Positions 28,077 to 36,388 of a stretch of 64,000 nucleotides of DNA are shown in pieces (positions within the stretch are counted from its first letter, which is position 1; each line of letters starts with the position of its first letter). The stretch is from Halomonas organivorans (lineage in GTDB: Bacteria; Pseudomonadota; Gammaproteobacteria; Pseudomonadales; Halomonadaceae). A model generated the notes under the pieces. It was not told the origin of the DNA. It worked only from the letters and a program-made list of their open reading frames with translations, and did no database searches. The stretch lies in the NCBI RefSeq assembly GCF_014192055.1, contig NZ_JACHXM010000006.1, positions 1 to 64,000 on the forward strand. Direction: 5' to 3'. A program made the position numbers and the translations under genes.

Positions 28077-29000
28077 TCAGGCGTGAGGGTGGACCAGCGG
28101 CTGTGATGTATCGGCAGGAGAGGCGGCGGACGGTTCTGGCAGGCCGTGCTGGCGACAGGCCGCGATCAGGGTGTTGTGCAGCAGGCAGGCGATGGTCATG
28201 GGGCCGACGCCGCCCGGCACCGGAGTGAGCGCGCCGGCCACCCGCGATACGCTGGCGGCATCCACGTCCCCCACCAGGCGGCGCTCTTCGCCGTCGCCGA
28301 GGCGCGTAATGCCCACGTCGATCACGGTCGCTCCCGCCTTGACCCAGTCGCCCTGAACCAGGCCGGGCTGGCCGACCGCGGCCACCAGGATATCCGCCTG
28401 CCGGCACACCTTGGCCAGGTTGACGGTTCGTGAGTGTGCCACGGTGACGGTGCAGTCCTCGCGCAGCAGCAGGCTCGCGAGGGGGCGACCGACGATGCGC
28501 GAGCGGCCCAGGATCACGGCGTGTCGTCCGGCGAGTTCGCCGAGGTGCGAGGCCAGCAGGCGTACGCAGCCCAGCGGGGTGCAGGGCGCCAGGCCCTTGC
28601 CGCCGGCCGCCAGGGAGCCGACGTTGAGGGGATGGAAGCCGTCGACGTCCTTGGCTGGATCGATGGCGTGAATCACCGCTTCCGGATCGATGTGTGTCGG
28701 CAGCGGTAGCTGGACAAGGATGCCGTGAACGCCGGGATCGGCGTTCAACTCGGCGATCAGGGCCAGCAGTTCGCGCTGGGGCGTGCTGGCCGAGAGGGTA
28801 TGCTCGACGGAACGCATGCCGACCTCGCGGGCATGCTGCCCCTTGCGCCTCACATAGACCTGGCTGGCCGGATCCTCGCCGACCAGAATCACGGCCAGGC
28901 CGGGGACCACATCTTGCGTATGAGTAAGCCGTTGCACCTCGCCGGCCACTGCGTCGCGCAGTTCCCTGGCCTGTGTCTTGCCGTCGATCAGCGTCGCCAT
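28077..29000 (-). CDS. folD: Bifunctional methylene-THF dehydrogenase/cyclohydrolase (second copy)
   Basis: 307 residues, about 20 longer than the first FolD, with an extra C-terminal tail rich in Pro, Ala and His. Catalytic features are intact: [18 protein letters not shown] (YxxxK), [35 protein letters not shown], the NADP loop [20 protein letters not shown] and [19 protein letters not shown]. It differs clearly from the copy at 16.4-17.2 kb (for example [11 protein letters not shown] against [11 protein letters not shown]), so this is not a recent duplication. It is divergent from the MTHFR genes and probably works with them in a catabolic one-carbon route. Confidence 0.93.
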   Translation of the reverse strand: MATLIDGKTQARELRDAVAGEVQRLTHTQDVVPGLAVILVGEDPASQVYVRRKGQHAREVGMRSVEHTLSASTPQRELLALIAELNADPGVHGILVQLPLPTHIDPEAVIHAIDPAKDVDGFHPLNVGSLAAGGKGLAPCTPLGCVRLLASHLGELAGRHAVILGRSRIVGRPLASLLLREDCTVTVAHSRTVNLAKVCRQADILVAAVGQPGLVQGDWVKAGATVIDVGITRLGDGEERRLVGDVDAASVSRVAGALTPVPGGVGPMTIACLLHNTLIAACRQHGLPEPSAASPADTSQPLVHPHA

Positions 29001-29230
29001 GGCATGTTCGCTCTTGGTGAAGGCTCTTGGCCGATGGGCCTATCCTGCCCGAGTCTAGGGCAGGCAGCCACGGCCACTGTTCCCGCGACGACGCCGGGTG
29101 TCACGGACGCGACGGTCGTCCTGCGCTATGTCGTTGTCGTCCTGATGGAAGTGGCGAGCGACATGGCTGCATAGCCTGACAGAAAGCCCCGCTGGCCGGG
29201 GTGGTGGTGCGTAACGGCGAGGACGGTCCC

Positions 29231-29698
29231 ATGTATGCAGTGCGTCGCTGGGTGGTTCGCCATGCTCGGGCCTTCGAGTTGCTCTATGACGGTTTCGAGC
29301 CGCTACTGCGCGCGCTTGCGCCGCTGGTGGCGCGTCTCGGTCCCGAACGCCTGGAGCGCCCGATCGCGGCGCTCGAGCGGTGGGTCAAGGGTTTCCTTTT
29401 CGACTGCCGGATGTGCGGCCACTGCGTGTTGAGCTCCACCGGCATGGCCTGCCCGATGAACTGCCCCAAGCGGCTTCGCAACGGGCCCTGTGGCGGGGTG
29501 CGCCCCGACGGTGGCTGCGAGGTGAAGCCGTCGATGCGCTGCGTATGGTTGGAGGCCTGGGAGGGCAGTCGACGCATGAAGCATGGCGACCGCATCCAGG
29601 TGGTGCAGCTGCCCGTGGACGATGCCGACCAGGGTGCCTCCTCCTGGCTCAAGGTGGTGCAGGGCGAACATGGCAGGGACCGTGAGGCACGCACATGA
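29231..29698 (+). CDS. MTHFR C-terminal-type cysteine-rich protein (MetV-like)
   Basis: 155 residues. A helical N-terminal half is followed by a cysteine cluster: FDCRMCGHCVLSSTG (CxxCxxC), MACPMNCPKRL (CxxxC), then GPCGG, GGCEV and MRCVW. This pattern is typical of the domain annotated as methylenetetrahydrofolate reductase C-terminal, encoded next to MetF in several groups and probably binding an iron-sulfur cluster or zinc. Its stop overlaps the next ATG (ATGA at 29695), so the two are translationally coupled and likely form a complex. AGGAC precedes the ATG. Confidence 0.85.
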   Translation: MYAVRRWVVRHARAFELLYDGFEPLLRALAPLVARLGPERLERPIAALERWVKGFLFDCRMCGHCVLSSTGMACPMNCPKRLRNGPCGGVRPDGGCEVKPSMRCVWLEAWEGSRRMKHGDRIQVVQLPVDDADQGASSWLKVVQGEHGRDREART

Positions 29699-30762
29699 AG
29701 TTCGACGATGAGCCCGTCCCCGGCTACTCGCTGCCGATCCTGCCCGGCCATGTGTCTCCCGGGAGGCTGGAGCGGGTACTGCGCGCTGGTCGCTTCGCAG
29801 TGACCACCGAAATCGATCCGCCCGACTCCGCCGACCCGGCCGAGGTGCTGCAGCGAGCGGCCATCTTCGACGGCTATGTGGATGCCATCAATGCCACCGA
29901 CGGTTCGGGAGCCAACTGCCACATGTCCAGCGTCGGGGTGTGCTCGCTGCTGACGCGGGTGGGCTATGCCACGATCCTGCAGATGTCCTGCCGCGACCGT
30001 AACCGCATCGCCATGCAGGGCGAGATTCTGGGGGCCGCGGCCATGGGGGCCTGCAATCTGCTGTGCCTGACCGGCGATGGCGTTCAGGCCGGCGATCATC
30101 CCGAGGCGCGTCCTGTCTTCGACCTGGACTCCATGTCGCTGCTGGGCCTGGCTCGTCGCATGCGTGACGAGGCACGCTTCGAGAGCGGGCGGGCGATCAC
30201 GTCGCCGCCACGCATCTTCCTCGGCGCCGCCGAGAATCCCTTCGTGCCGCCGGCCGCCTGGCGGGCAGGACGCCTGGCCAAGAAGGTGGCCGCCGGGGCG
30301 CGCTTCATCCAGACCCAGTACTGCTTCGATGTGCAGAAACTGCGCGAATTCATGGCCGAGGTCGTCGACACGGGCGTGCTGGAAGGGCCCGACCGGGCCT
30401 TCGTGCTGGTGGGGATGGGGCCGCTTGCTTCGGCCCGCAGTGCCCGCTGGATTCGCGATAACGTACCCGGGGTGCACATCCCCGATGCGGTGATCCGGCG
30501 CCTGGAAGGGGCCCGTGATCAGCGGGCCGAGGGCGAACGACTGTGCCGTGACATTCTCGCGGAGGTGCGTGAAGTCGAAGGGGTGAGCGGCGCCCACATC
30601 ATGGCCTATCGCCAGGAGTCCACGGTGGCGCGGATCATCGAGGAGACCGGCGTGCTCGAGGGACGTGTGCCCTGGTATCCCGGGCGTGACGATCCGGCCG
30701 AACTCAACCCCGAGGCACCGGATGCCGCCCCTTGCCATCTCACCGCCACCGACTCCGGATAA
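29695..30762 (+). CDS. metF: Methylenetetrahydrofolate reductase
   Basis: 355 residues with a TIM-barrel MTHFR fold. VTTEIDPPDSADPAEVLQRA is the N-terminal signature (the E/D substrate region), followed by DAINATDGSGANCHMSS, MSCRDRNRIAMQGEILGAAA, LCLTGDGVQAGDHPEARPVF (flavin site) and ARFIQTQYCFDVQKL. It interconverts 5,10-methylene-THF and 5-methyl-THF. The divergence from E. coli MetF, the coupled MetV-like partner and the neighbouring second FolD suggest that it may run in the oxidative direction to dispose of methyl groups, for example from betaine or methylated compounds. Direction is inference. Confidence 0.88.
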   Translation: MKFDDEPVPGYSLPILPGHVSPGRLERVLRAGRFAVTTEIDPPDSADPAEVLQRAAIFDGYVDAINATDGSGANCHMSSVGVCSLLTRVGYATILQMSCRDRNRIAMQGEILGAAAMGACNLLCLTGDGVQAGDHPEARPVFDLDSMSLLGLARRMRDEARFESGRAITSPPRIFLGAAENPFVPPAAWRAGRLAKKVAAGARFIQTQYCFDVQKLREFMAEVVDTGVLEGPDRAFVLVGMGPLASARSARWIRDNVPGVHIPDAVIRRLEGARDQRAEGERLCRDILAEVREVEGVSGAHIMAYRQESTVARIIEETGVLEGRVPWYPGRDDPAELNPEAPDAAPCHLTATDSG

Positions 30763-30892
30763 AGCCGGCATCCGCAACGATGGCGACGCGCCGGGGCATG
30801 GCCACGGTGGATGCGTTGGCGCTTTTCTTCTGCGATCCTTTCGCGCCTCATCCGATAACCGGTAGGGGCGCTGGCGCTGATCCCCCGGCTCC

Positions 30893-31657
30893 TCAGCCTT
30901 TCAGCGGAAAGTCGCGAAGCACCGGCGGCTGCCCGGCGACGATCTCGATTTCCCAGCCCCGTTCCGGCTGCCAGTCGCCCAGTACGTAGCGACGCGCGGG
31001 GGTGCCATCGAGGTCGAGGTCGTGAACCGCGGGGCGATGGGTGTGGCCATGGATCATCGTGGCCACGCCGTGTTCGCGCAGTGCCTCGACCACTTCCTCC
31101 GGCGTCACGTCCATGATGTCCTCGGCCTTGTTGGAATTGGCTTCACCGGACTGGTCGCGCAGCTGTCTGGCCAGCGCCAGACGATCGGGAATCGGCATGG
31201 CGAGAATCTGCGCCTGCCATTGCGGATCGCGGGCCTGGGTGCGGAAGGCCATGTAGGCCTCATCCAGGGTGCACAGGCTGTCGCCGTGCATCAGCAGCAC
31301 GCGCTCGTCGCCGAGGGTGACCACGCTGGGGTCGGCGAGCAGGGTCGCGCCGGCGGCCTCGGCGAAGCGTTCCCCGAGCAGGAAGTCGCGGTTGCCGTGC
31401 ATCAGGTAGATTGCGGTGCCGGCCTGTGAACGGCGCTTCAGGGCCTCGGCGATGCGCGCGGCCAGCGCGGCGGTACCTGTGGGATCGGCGGCGCCGAGGT
31501 CCAGCAGGTCATCGCCGATCCAGGCCTCGAAGAAGTCGCCGAGGATGTAGAGCGCCTCGGCGTGCACTGCGCGCTCCTCCAGCCAGGCGAGGAAGCCCTC
31601 GGTGATGGCCGGGGCGCCCGGATGCAAATGGAGATCTGAGATCAGCAGGGTCGACAT
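30893..31657 (-). CDS. lpxH: UDP-2,3-diacylglucosamine diphosphatase
   Basis: 254 residues, near the usual 240. This calcineurin-like phosphatase of lipid A synthesis cleaves UDP-2,3-diacyl-GlcN to lipid X and UMP on the inner membrane. The metal ligands are all seen: [10 protein letters not shown] (DxH), [12 protein letters not shown] (GD), [10 protein letters not shown] (GNRD), LLMHGDSLC and [13 protein letters not shown]. Its neighbours on the same strand are ppiB upstream and, beyond it, the divergent glnS, an order common in gammaproteobacteria. Confidence 0.95.
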   Translation of the reverse strand: MSTLLISDLHLHPGAPAITEGFLAWLEERAVHAEALYILGDFFEAWIGDDLLDLGAADPTGTAALAARIAEALKRRSQAGTAIYLMHGNRDFLLGERFAEAAGATLLADPSVVTLGDERVLLMHGDSLCTLDEAYMAFRTQARDPQWQAQILAMPIPDRLALARQLRDQSGEANSNKAEDIMDVTPEEVVEALREHGVATMIHGHTHRPAVHDLDLDGTPARRYVLGDWQPERGWEIEIVAGQPPVLRDFPLKG

Positions 31658-31690
31658 GGCGTCTCTCGCGGGCAGCGGATTGAAGACGGC

Positions 31691-31712
31691 GCACCCGCCG
31701 AGGGGCGGGTGC
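31691..31712 (-). other. Hairpin between ppiB and lpxH
   Basis: The perfect 9-bp stem GCACCCGCC / GGCGGGTGC has loop GAGG. There is no T run on the minus strand; it could be a partial terminator or processing site within a ppiB-lpxH transcript. Confidence 0.45.
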
Positions 31713-31736
31713 GGAGGGGGCGAGTTCTCGAAGCGG

Positions 31737-32243
31737 TCAGGCGTCGGCGTCGTCCTGGACGTAGGCGCGCTGGAGGATCACATCCTCGGCGGGGACGTCG
31801 GCATGCATGCCGCGTCGCGTGGTCGGCACCGCCTTGATGCGGTCCACCACGTCCATGCCATCGACTACCTCGCCGAACACGCAGTAGCCCCAGCCTTGCA
31901 GGTTCTTGCCGCGATGGTTGAGAAAGTCGTTATCGGCCACGTTGATGAAGAACTGGGCGGTGGCCGAGTGGGGATCCTGGGTGCGCGCCATGGCCAGGGT
32001 GCCGCGGGCGTTGACCAGGCCGTTGTCGGCCTCGTTGTCGATCGGGTCGCGGGTCGGTTTCTGGTTGAAGTCCAGGTCGAAACCGCCGCCCTGAACCATG
32101 AAGCCGTCGATGACGCGGTGGAAGAGGGTGTTGTCGTAGAAGCCGTCGCGCACGTACTGCTCGAAATTGGCGGCGGTCTTCGGCGCCTTGTCGTGGTTCA
32201 AGGCGACGTGAATATCGCCGAAATTGGTCTGCAAGATGATCAT
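31737..32243 (-). CDS. ppiB: Cytoplasmic cyclophilin-type peptidyl-prolyl isomerase
   Basis: 168 residues, a single cyclophilin domain without signal peptide, so cytoplasmic (PpiB rather than PpiA). [16 protein letters not shown] contains the catalytic arginine and phenylalanine, and [18 protein letters not shown] forms the active-site wall. [18 protein letters not shown] completes the fold. The ATG at 32243 fits the family N terminus (MIILQTNFG). It is divergent from glnS and followed by lpxH. Confidence 0.95.
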   Translation of the reverse strand: MIILQTNFGDIHVALNHDKAPKTAANFEQYVRDGFYDNTLFHRVIDGFMVQGGGFDLDFNQKPTRDPIDNEADNGLVNARGTLAMARTQDPHSATAQFFINVADNDFLNHRGKNLQGWGYCVFGEVVDGMDVVDRIKAVPTTRRGMHADVPAEDVILQRAYVQDDADA

Positions 32244-32275
32244 CACGGTGTCCTGTCTTCTCGAAGCGGGATGCC

Positions 32276-32306
32276 TTGGCGCCCTATGGGCAGGTGGCGC
32301 TATAAT
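32276..32306 (+). promoter_or_regulatory. Promoter of glnS
   Basis: A perfect TATAAT at 32301-32306 lies 90 bases before glnS. The nearest -35-like hexamer is TTGGCG (32276-32281) at a long 19-base spacing. Confidence 0.55.
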
Positions 32307-32395
32307 AGCCGTTTTGCGTCGATGCGCGAAGCCGTGGCCAGGCCCGCGGCTTCGCGACGACAGGCCAGCGTTCAACCAGAGGTTGCCCAATCAAC

Positions 32396-34075
32396 ATGAC
32401 CAGCGAGACCACCAGCGCGCCGAACTTCATTCGCAACCAGATCCGCGAAGAGATCGAGGCAGGCCGACAGGGGAAGATCGTCACCCGCTTCCCGCCGGAG
32501 CCCAACGGCTTCCTGCACATCGGCCATGCCAAGTCGATCTGTCTGAATTTCGGGCTCGCCGAGCAGTTCGGTGGCGACTGTCATCTGCGCTTCGACGATA
32601 CCAATCCGGCGAAGGAAGAGCAGGCCTACATCGACGCCATCAAGGAAGACGTCAGCTGGCTGGGCTACGAGTGGGCGGGGCCGGTGCGTTTCGCCTCGGA
32701 CTATTTCGATACCCTCTACGAGTGGGCCCAGCACCTGGTGCGCGAGGGCAAGGCTTACGTCGACGACCTCTCTCCGGAGGAGATGCGCGAGTACCGCGGC
32801 ACGCTCACCGAGCCGGGACGGCCGAGCCCCTATCGCGAGCGCAGCGTGGATGAGAACCTCGACCTGCTGGAGCGCATGCGGGTCGGTGAGTTTGCCGAGG
32901 GCGAGAAGGTGCTGCGTGCCAGGATCGACATGGCTGCGCCCAACATCAACCTGCGCGATCCGATCCTCTATCGCATCCGTCATGCTTCCCATCACCAGAC
33001 CGGCGACACGTGGAAGATCTATCCGTCCTACGACTTCACCCACGGCCAGTCCGATGCCCTGGAAGGCGTGACTCATTCGGTATGCACCCTGGAGTTCGAG
33101 GATCACCGGCCGCTCTACGAGTGGTTCCTGGACAACCTGCCGGTGCCGGCCAAGCCGCGCCAGATAGAGTTCGCGCGTCTCAACCTCAACTACACCCTGA
33201 CCTCCAAGCGTAAGCTCAAGCTGCTGGTGGACGAGCACATCGTCGACGGCTGGGACGACCCGCGCCTGCCGACCCTCTCCGGCATGCGCCGCCGCGGCTA
33301 TACGCCGGCCTCGATCCGCAAGTTCTGCGAGATGATCGGCGTGACCCGCGCCGACGGTGGCCTGGTCGACATCGCCATGCTGTACCACGCCATTCGCTCC
33401 GATCTCGAGGACAATGCGCCGCGGGCCATGTGCGTGCTCAAGCCGCTCAAGGTGGTGCTGACCAACGTGCCCGAGGACTTCGAGGAAACCTACGAGGTGG
33501 CGGGGCATCCGGCCCGCGAGGACATGGGCGTGCGCCGGATTCCCTTCGGTCGGGAAATCTACATCGACCAGGACGACTTCATGGAAGAGCCGCCGAAGAA
33601 GTTCTTCCGCCTGGCGCCGGGCAAGGAGGTGCGGTTGCGCAACTCCTACGTGATCCGCTGCGACGAGGTGATCAAGGACGAGGCCGGCGAGATCGCGGAG
33701 CTTCGCTGCTCGGTCGACTTCGACACCCTGGGCAAGAATCCCGAAGGCCGTAAGGTCAAGGGCGTGATCCACTGGGTCAGCGCCGCCGAGGCGGTGCCGA
33801 TGGAAGTTCGCCTCTACGACAACCTGTTCACCGTCGAGCAGCCGGACAAGGACAAGGACGCCGATTTCCTCGAGCACCTGAACCCCGAGTCGTTGACCGT
33901 GGTACAGGCGATGGGCGAGCCGAGCCTCGCCGATGCCGCGCCCGAGAGTCGCTTCCAGTTCGAGCGGGTCGGCTACTTCTGCGCCGATCGCAACGCCTGC
34001 CAGGAGGGCAAGCTGGTGTTCAATCGCACCGTGGGACTCAAGGACGGCTGGGCCAAGGCCAAGAAGAAGGGCTGA
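32396..34075 (+). CDS. glnS: Glutaminyl-tRNA synthetase
   Basis: 559 residues, like E. coli GlnRS (about 554). Class I motifs: [20 protein letters not shown] (HIGH) at about residues 35-55 and [11 protein letters not shown], the KMSKS equivalent. [31 protein letters not shown] and the C-terminal anticodon-binding beta-barrels are also present. It charges tRNA-Gln, so no GatCAB-dependent route is needed for glutamine. cysS follows with only one base between stop and start. Confidence 0.98.
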   Translation: MTSETTSAPNFIRNQIREEIEAGRQGKIVTRFPPEPNGFLHIGHAKSICLNFGLAEQFGGDCHLRFDDTNPAKEEQAYIDAIKEDVSWLGYEWAGPVRFASDYFDTLYEWAQHLVREGKAYVDDLSPEEMREYRGTLTEPGRPSPYRERSVDENLDLLERMRVGEFAEGEKVLRARIDMAAPNINLRDPILYRIRHASHHQTGDTWKIYPSYDFTHGQSDALEGVTHSVCTLEFEDHRPLYEWFLDNLPVPAKPRQIEFARLNLNYTLTSKRKLKLLVDEHIVDGWDDPRLPTLSGMRRRGYTPASIRKFCEMIGVTRADGGLVDIAMLYHAIRSDLEDNAPRAMCVLKPLKVVLTNVPEDFEETYEVAGHPAREDMGVRRIPFGREIYIDQDDFMEEPPKKFFRLAPGKEVRLRNSYVIRCDEVIKDEAGEIAELRCSVDFDTLGKNPEGRKVKGVIHWVSAAEAVPMEVRLYDNLFTVEQPDKDKDADFLEHLNPESLTVVQAMGEPSLADAAPESRFQFERVGYFCADRNACQEGKLVFNRTVGLKDGWAKAKKKG

Positions 34076-34076
34076 C

Positions 34077-35513
34077 ATGCAGATCTACAACACCCTGACG
34101 CGTCGCAAGGAAACCTTCACCCCCATCGAGCCGGGCAAGGTCCGCATGTATGTCTGCGGGATGACCGTCTACGACTACTGCCACCTGGGCCATGCCCGGG
34201 TGATGGTGGCGTTCGACGTCATCACCCGCTACCTTCGCGCTCGTGGCTACGATGTCACCTATGTGCGCAACATCACCGACATCGACGACAAGATCCTCAA
34301 GCGTGCCGAGGAGAACGGCGAGACCATCGAGGCGCTGACCGATCGCATGATCGATGCCATGCATGAGGATGAAGGTCGCCTCGGCGTGCTGCGTCCCGAT
34401 GCCGAGCCCCGCGCGACCCAGCATCTTGACGATATCGTGCGCATGATCGAGACGCTGATCGACAAGGGCTACGCCTATGCCGCGGACAACGGCGATGTCT
34501 ATTACCGAGTGCGCAAGTTCGAAGGCTACGGCAAGCTCAACAACCGCGACCTGGACGAGATGCGCTCCGGCGCCCGGGTCGATGTCGACGAGCACAAGGA
34601 AGATCCGCTCGACTTCGTACTGTGGAAGGCCGCCAAGCCCGGCGAGGTCAACTGGCGCTCGCCGTGGGGAGACGGCCGTCCCGGCTGGCACATCGAGTGC
34701 TCGGCGATGTCCACCTGCTGTCTCGGCGAGACCTTCGACATTCACGGCGGCGGCCCCGACCTCACGTTCCCGCACCACGAGAACGAGATCGCCCAGAGCG
34801 AGGCCGCTACCGGCAAGCCCTACGTCAACACCTGGATGCACGCCGGGGCGGTGCGGGTGAACCAGGAGAAGATGTCCAAGTCGCTGGGCAACTTCTTCAC
34901 CATCCGTGAGGTGCTCGAGCATCACGATGCCGAGGTGGTGCGCTACCTGCTGGTGTCGAGCCACTACCGCAGCCCGATCAACTACGCGCCGGAATCGCTT
35001 GCCGACGCCCGCAAGTCGCTGGAGCGCTTCTACAATGCTCTTGACGGGCTGGCTCTTGACGGGCTGGCTCTTGACGGGCTGGCTCTCGACGACGTCGAGG
35101 GACAGCAGGGCGGGGTCGACGATCGCTTCGACGCCCGTTTCACCGCGGCCATGGACGACGACTTCAACACCGCCGAGGCGGTGTCGGTGCTGTTCGACCT
35201 GGCCCGTGAACTCAATCGCGCCAAGAAGGAAGCGTCGGCTGAAGCGCTGGCGCTGGGGGCGGAACTCAAGCGCCTGGGCGGCGTGCTCGGCCTGCTCCAG
35301 CAGGCGCCCGAGGCTTTCCTCAAGGGGGCCAGCGGCGAGCTGCCGATGACCGAGGACGAGATCGAGGCGAAGATCGCCGAGCGCGCCGAGGCCAAGAAGG
35401 CGCGGGACTTCGCCACCGCCGATGGCATCCGCGACGAGCTGGCCGAACTCGGTATCGTGCTCAAGGACAGCCGTGAGGGCACCGGCTGGGTGTTCGAGGC
35501 GCCGCGTGGCTGA
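34077..35513 (+). CDS. cysS: Cysteinyl-tRNA synthetase
   Basis: 478 residues against about 461 in E. coli. Zinc ligands in [16 protein letters not shown] and [16 protein letters not shown] motif HLGHAR and KMSKSLGN are intact. About residues 322-338 hold an in-frame tandem repeat (ALDGL three times) that accounts for part of the extra length and lies between the catalytic core and the helical DALR-type domain. The gene follows glnS after one base and is probably cotranscribed; a terminator hairpin lies 78 bases downstream. Confidence 0.97.
   Translation: MQIYNTLTRRKETFTPIEPGKVRMYVCGMTVYDYCHLGHARVMVAFDVITRYLRARGYDVTYVRNITDIDDKILKRAEENGETIEALTDRMIDAMHEDEGRLGVLRPDAEPRATQHLDDIVRMIETLIDKGYAYAADNGDVYYRVRKFEGYGKLNNRDLDEMRSGARVDVDEHKEDPLDFVLWKAAKPGEVNWRSPWGDGRPGWHIECSAMSTCCLGETFDIHGGGPDLTFPHHENEIAQSEAATGKPYVNTWMHAGAVRVNQEKMSKSLGNFFTIREVLEHHDAEVVRYLLVSSHYRSPINYAPESLADARKSLERFYNALDGLALDGLALDGLALDDVEGQQGGVDDRFDARFTAAMDDDFNTAEAVSVLFDLARELNRAKKEASAEALALGAELKRLGGVLGLLQQAPEAFLKGASGELPMTEDEIEAKIAERAEAKKARDFATADGIRDELAELGIVLKDSREGTGWVFEAPRG
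35037..35091 (+). repeat. 15-bp tandem repeat inside cysS
   Basis: Three perfect copies of GCTCTTGACGGGCTG (35037-35051, 35052-35066, 35067-35081) followed by a partial, diverging copy. It is in frame and encodes repeated ALDGL. Perfect identity at third codon positions points to recent expansion. Confidence 0.95.
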
Positions 35514-35590
35514 GCCCGTTCCGGGCTAGGCCGTGGAACTGTCCATCGAAACGGCCTCGCGGTCCCGATGGTGCCCCTTTGGCCGATCAA

Positions 35591-35620
35591 CAAGACGCCC
35601 GGCGCATGCCGGGCGTCTTG
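35591..35620 (+). terminator. Terminator hairpin after cysS
   Basis: A perfect 13-bp stem CAAGACGCCCGGC / GCCGGGCGTCTTG with a 4-base GCAT loop. Only a weak T tract (TTGTTC) overlaps the 3' arm, so it may act in both directions, also serving the minus-strand small genes that end at 35660. Confidence 0.75.
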
Positions 35621-35659
35621 TTCCTGGCCGTCGTCACCGAGCTCGAAAGCCCCACTTGT

Positions 35660-35890
35660 CTAACGATCGCCGTTGCGTCCCGTTTGCGGTGCGGTGCCTT
35701 CTACGACCGCCATGGCTTCGTCCAGGCTTCCGGCCACCGCATTCCATGGCAGCGGCGAGCCGGCGAGATGGCAGTGATAGAGCGCATCGTCATCGATGTC
35801 GACACGATGGATGTGGTTGCCCTGGTCGTCTTGCCACCAGTCGGCGTGCACATGCTGCCAGCCAGTGATGAGTTGAATGCCGATGGTCAT
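35660..35890 (-). CDS. Small protein of unknown function (76 aa)
   Basis: 76 residues rich in Asp, His and Trp (HVHADWWQDDQGNHIHRVDI; then DDDALYHCHLAGSPLPW). No signal or membrane segment, no recognised family. The composition suggests metal binding, but that is a guess. GGAGGGATG lies 5 bases before the ATG, almost the same leader as in the gene 40 bases upstream (GGAGGGATGCC), which supports both being translated as a pair. Confidence 0.6.
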   Translation of the reverse strand: MTIGIQLITGWQHVHADWWQDDQGNHIHRVDIDDDALYHCHLAGSPLPWNAVAGSLDEAMAVVEGTAPQTGRNGDR

Positions 35891-35930
35891 GGCATCATCC
35901 CTCCATTGTCCTCCCGAGCCGGCTTGGGGC

Positions 35931-36197
35931 TCAGGGGGCTCTCCAGATCTGCAGGTGGGGTTCCGTCAGTCCGTGCCAGCGTGAGTAGAAGTCGAGCCGG
36001 CGTCTGGCATTGGCCAGATCCACGGGGCCCAGCTCTTCGTGCGGCGCATGGGAGAGGCAACCGACTTCCACTTTGTCATGGGCACCAGAGTGCGTTCGAA
36101 AGCGCTGCCCGATGCGCTCGGCCCGGCGTACCTGGCGCGATGCATGGTAGGGGCGTCGCTCAATGGGGGTATGGGTCAACAGCAGTACCTGGTTCAT
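35931..36197 (-). CDS. Small basic protein of unknown function (88 aa)
   Basis: 88 residues, rich in Arg and His, starting MNQVLLLTHTPIERRPYHAS. Not recognised; no membrane segment. GGAGGGATGCC directly precedes the ATG. LLLTHTPIE and EVGCLSHAPHEELGPVDLANA suggest a folded soluble domain rather than noise. It lies upstream of the 76-residue gene on the same strand, and downstream of the long palindrome at 36305-36332, which may be its operator. Confidence 0.55.
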   Translation of the reverse strand: MNQVLLLTHTPIERRPYHASRQVRRAERIGQRFRTHSGAHDKVEVGCLSHAPHEELGPVDLANARRRLDFYSRWHGLTEPHLQIWRAP

Positions 36198-36304
36198 GGC
36201 ATCCCTCCGAACGGCATGTCGGCCACACGAAACGACTCACTGTCGCTGGTGATCCAGGCGAGTGGATTGGCTGCCCGACTCGGCCCTTACCCTGAGCATA
36301 GTAG

Positions 36305-36332
36305 AAGAACGCTGTTTTAAAACAGCGTTCTT
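36305..36332. promoter_or_regulatory. 28-bp perfect palindrome
   Basis: The arm AAGAACGCTGTTTT (36305-36318) is followed without any loop by its exact reverse complement (36319-36332). It lies between the end of the amidohydrolase gene and the start of the 88-residue gene, both on the minus strand. A stem without loop and with low GC is a poor terminator but a good operator for a dimeric repressor such as a TetR-family protein. The region around it is clearly more AT-rich than the flanks. Confidence 0.6.
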
Positions 36333-36388
36333 TAACTTTGTTCAAATTCTCGTCGGCAACGGGATCCCTGGTTGGTGTGTCTCGATGC

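Noticed and set aside
34077..35513. Frameshift or assembly error in cysS at the LDGLA repeat
   Set aside because: The repeat is a multiple of three and the frame continues into a normal C-terminal domain.
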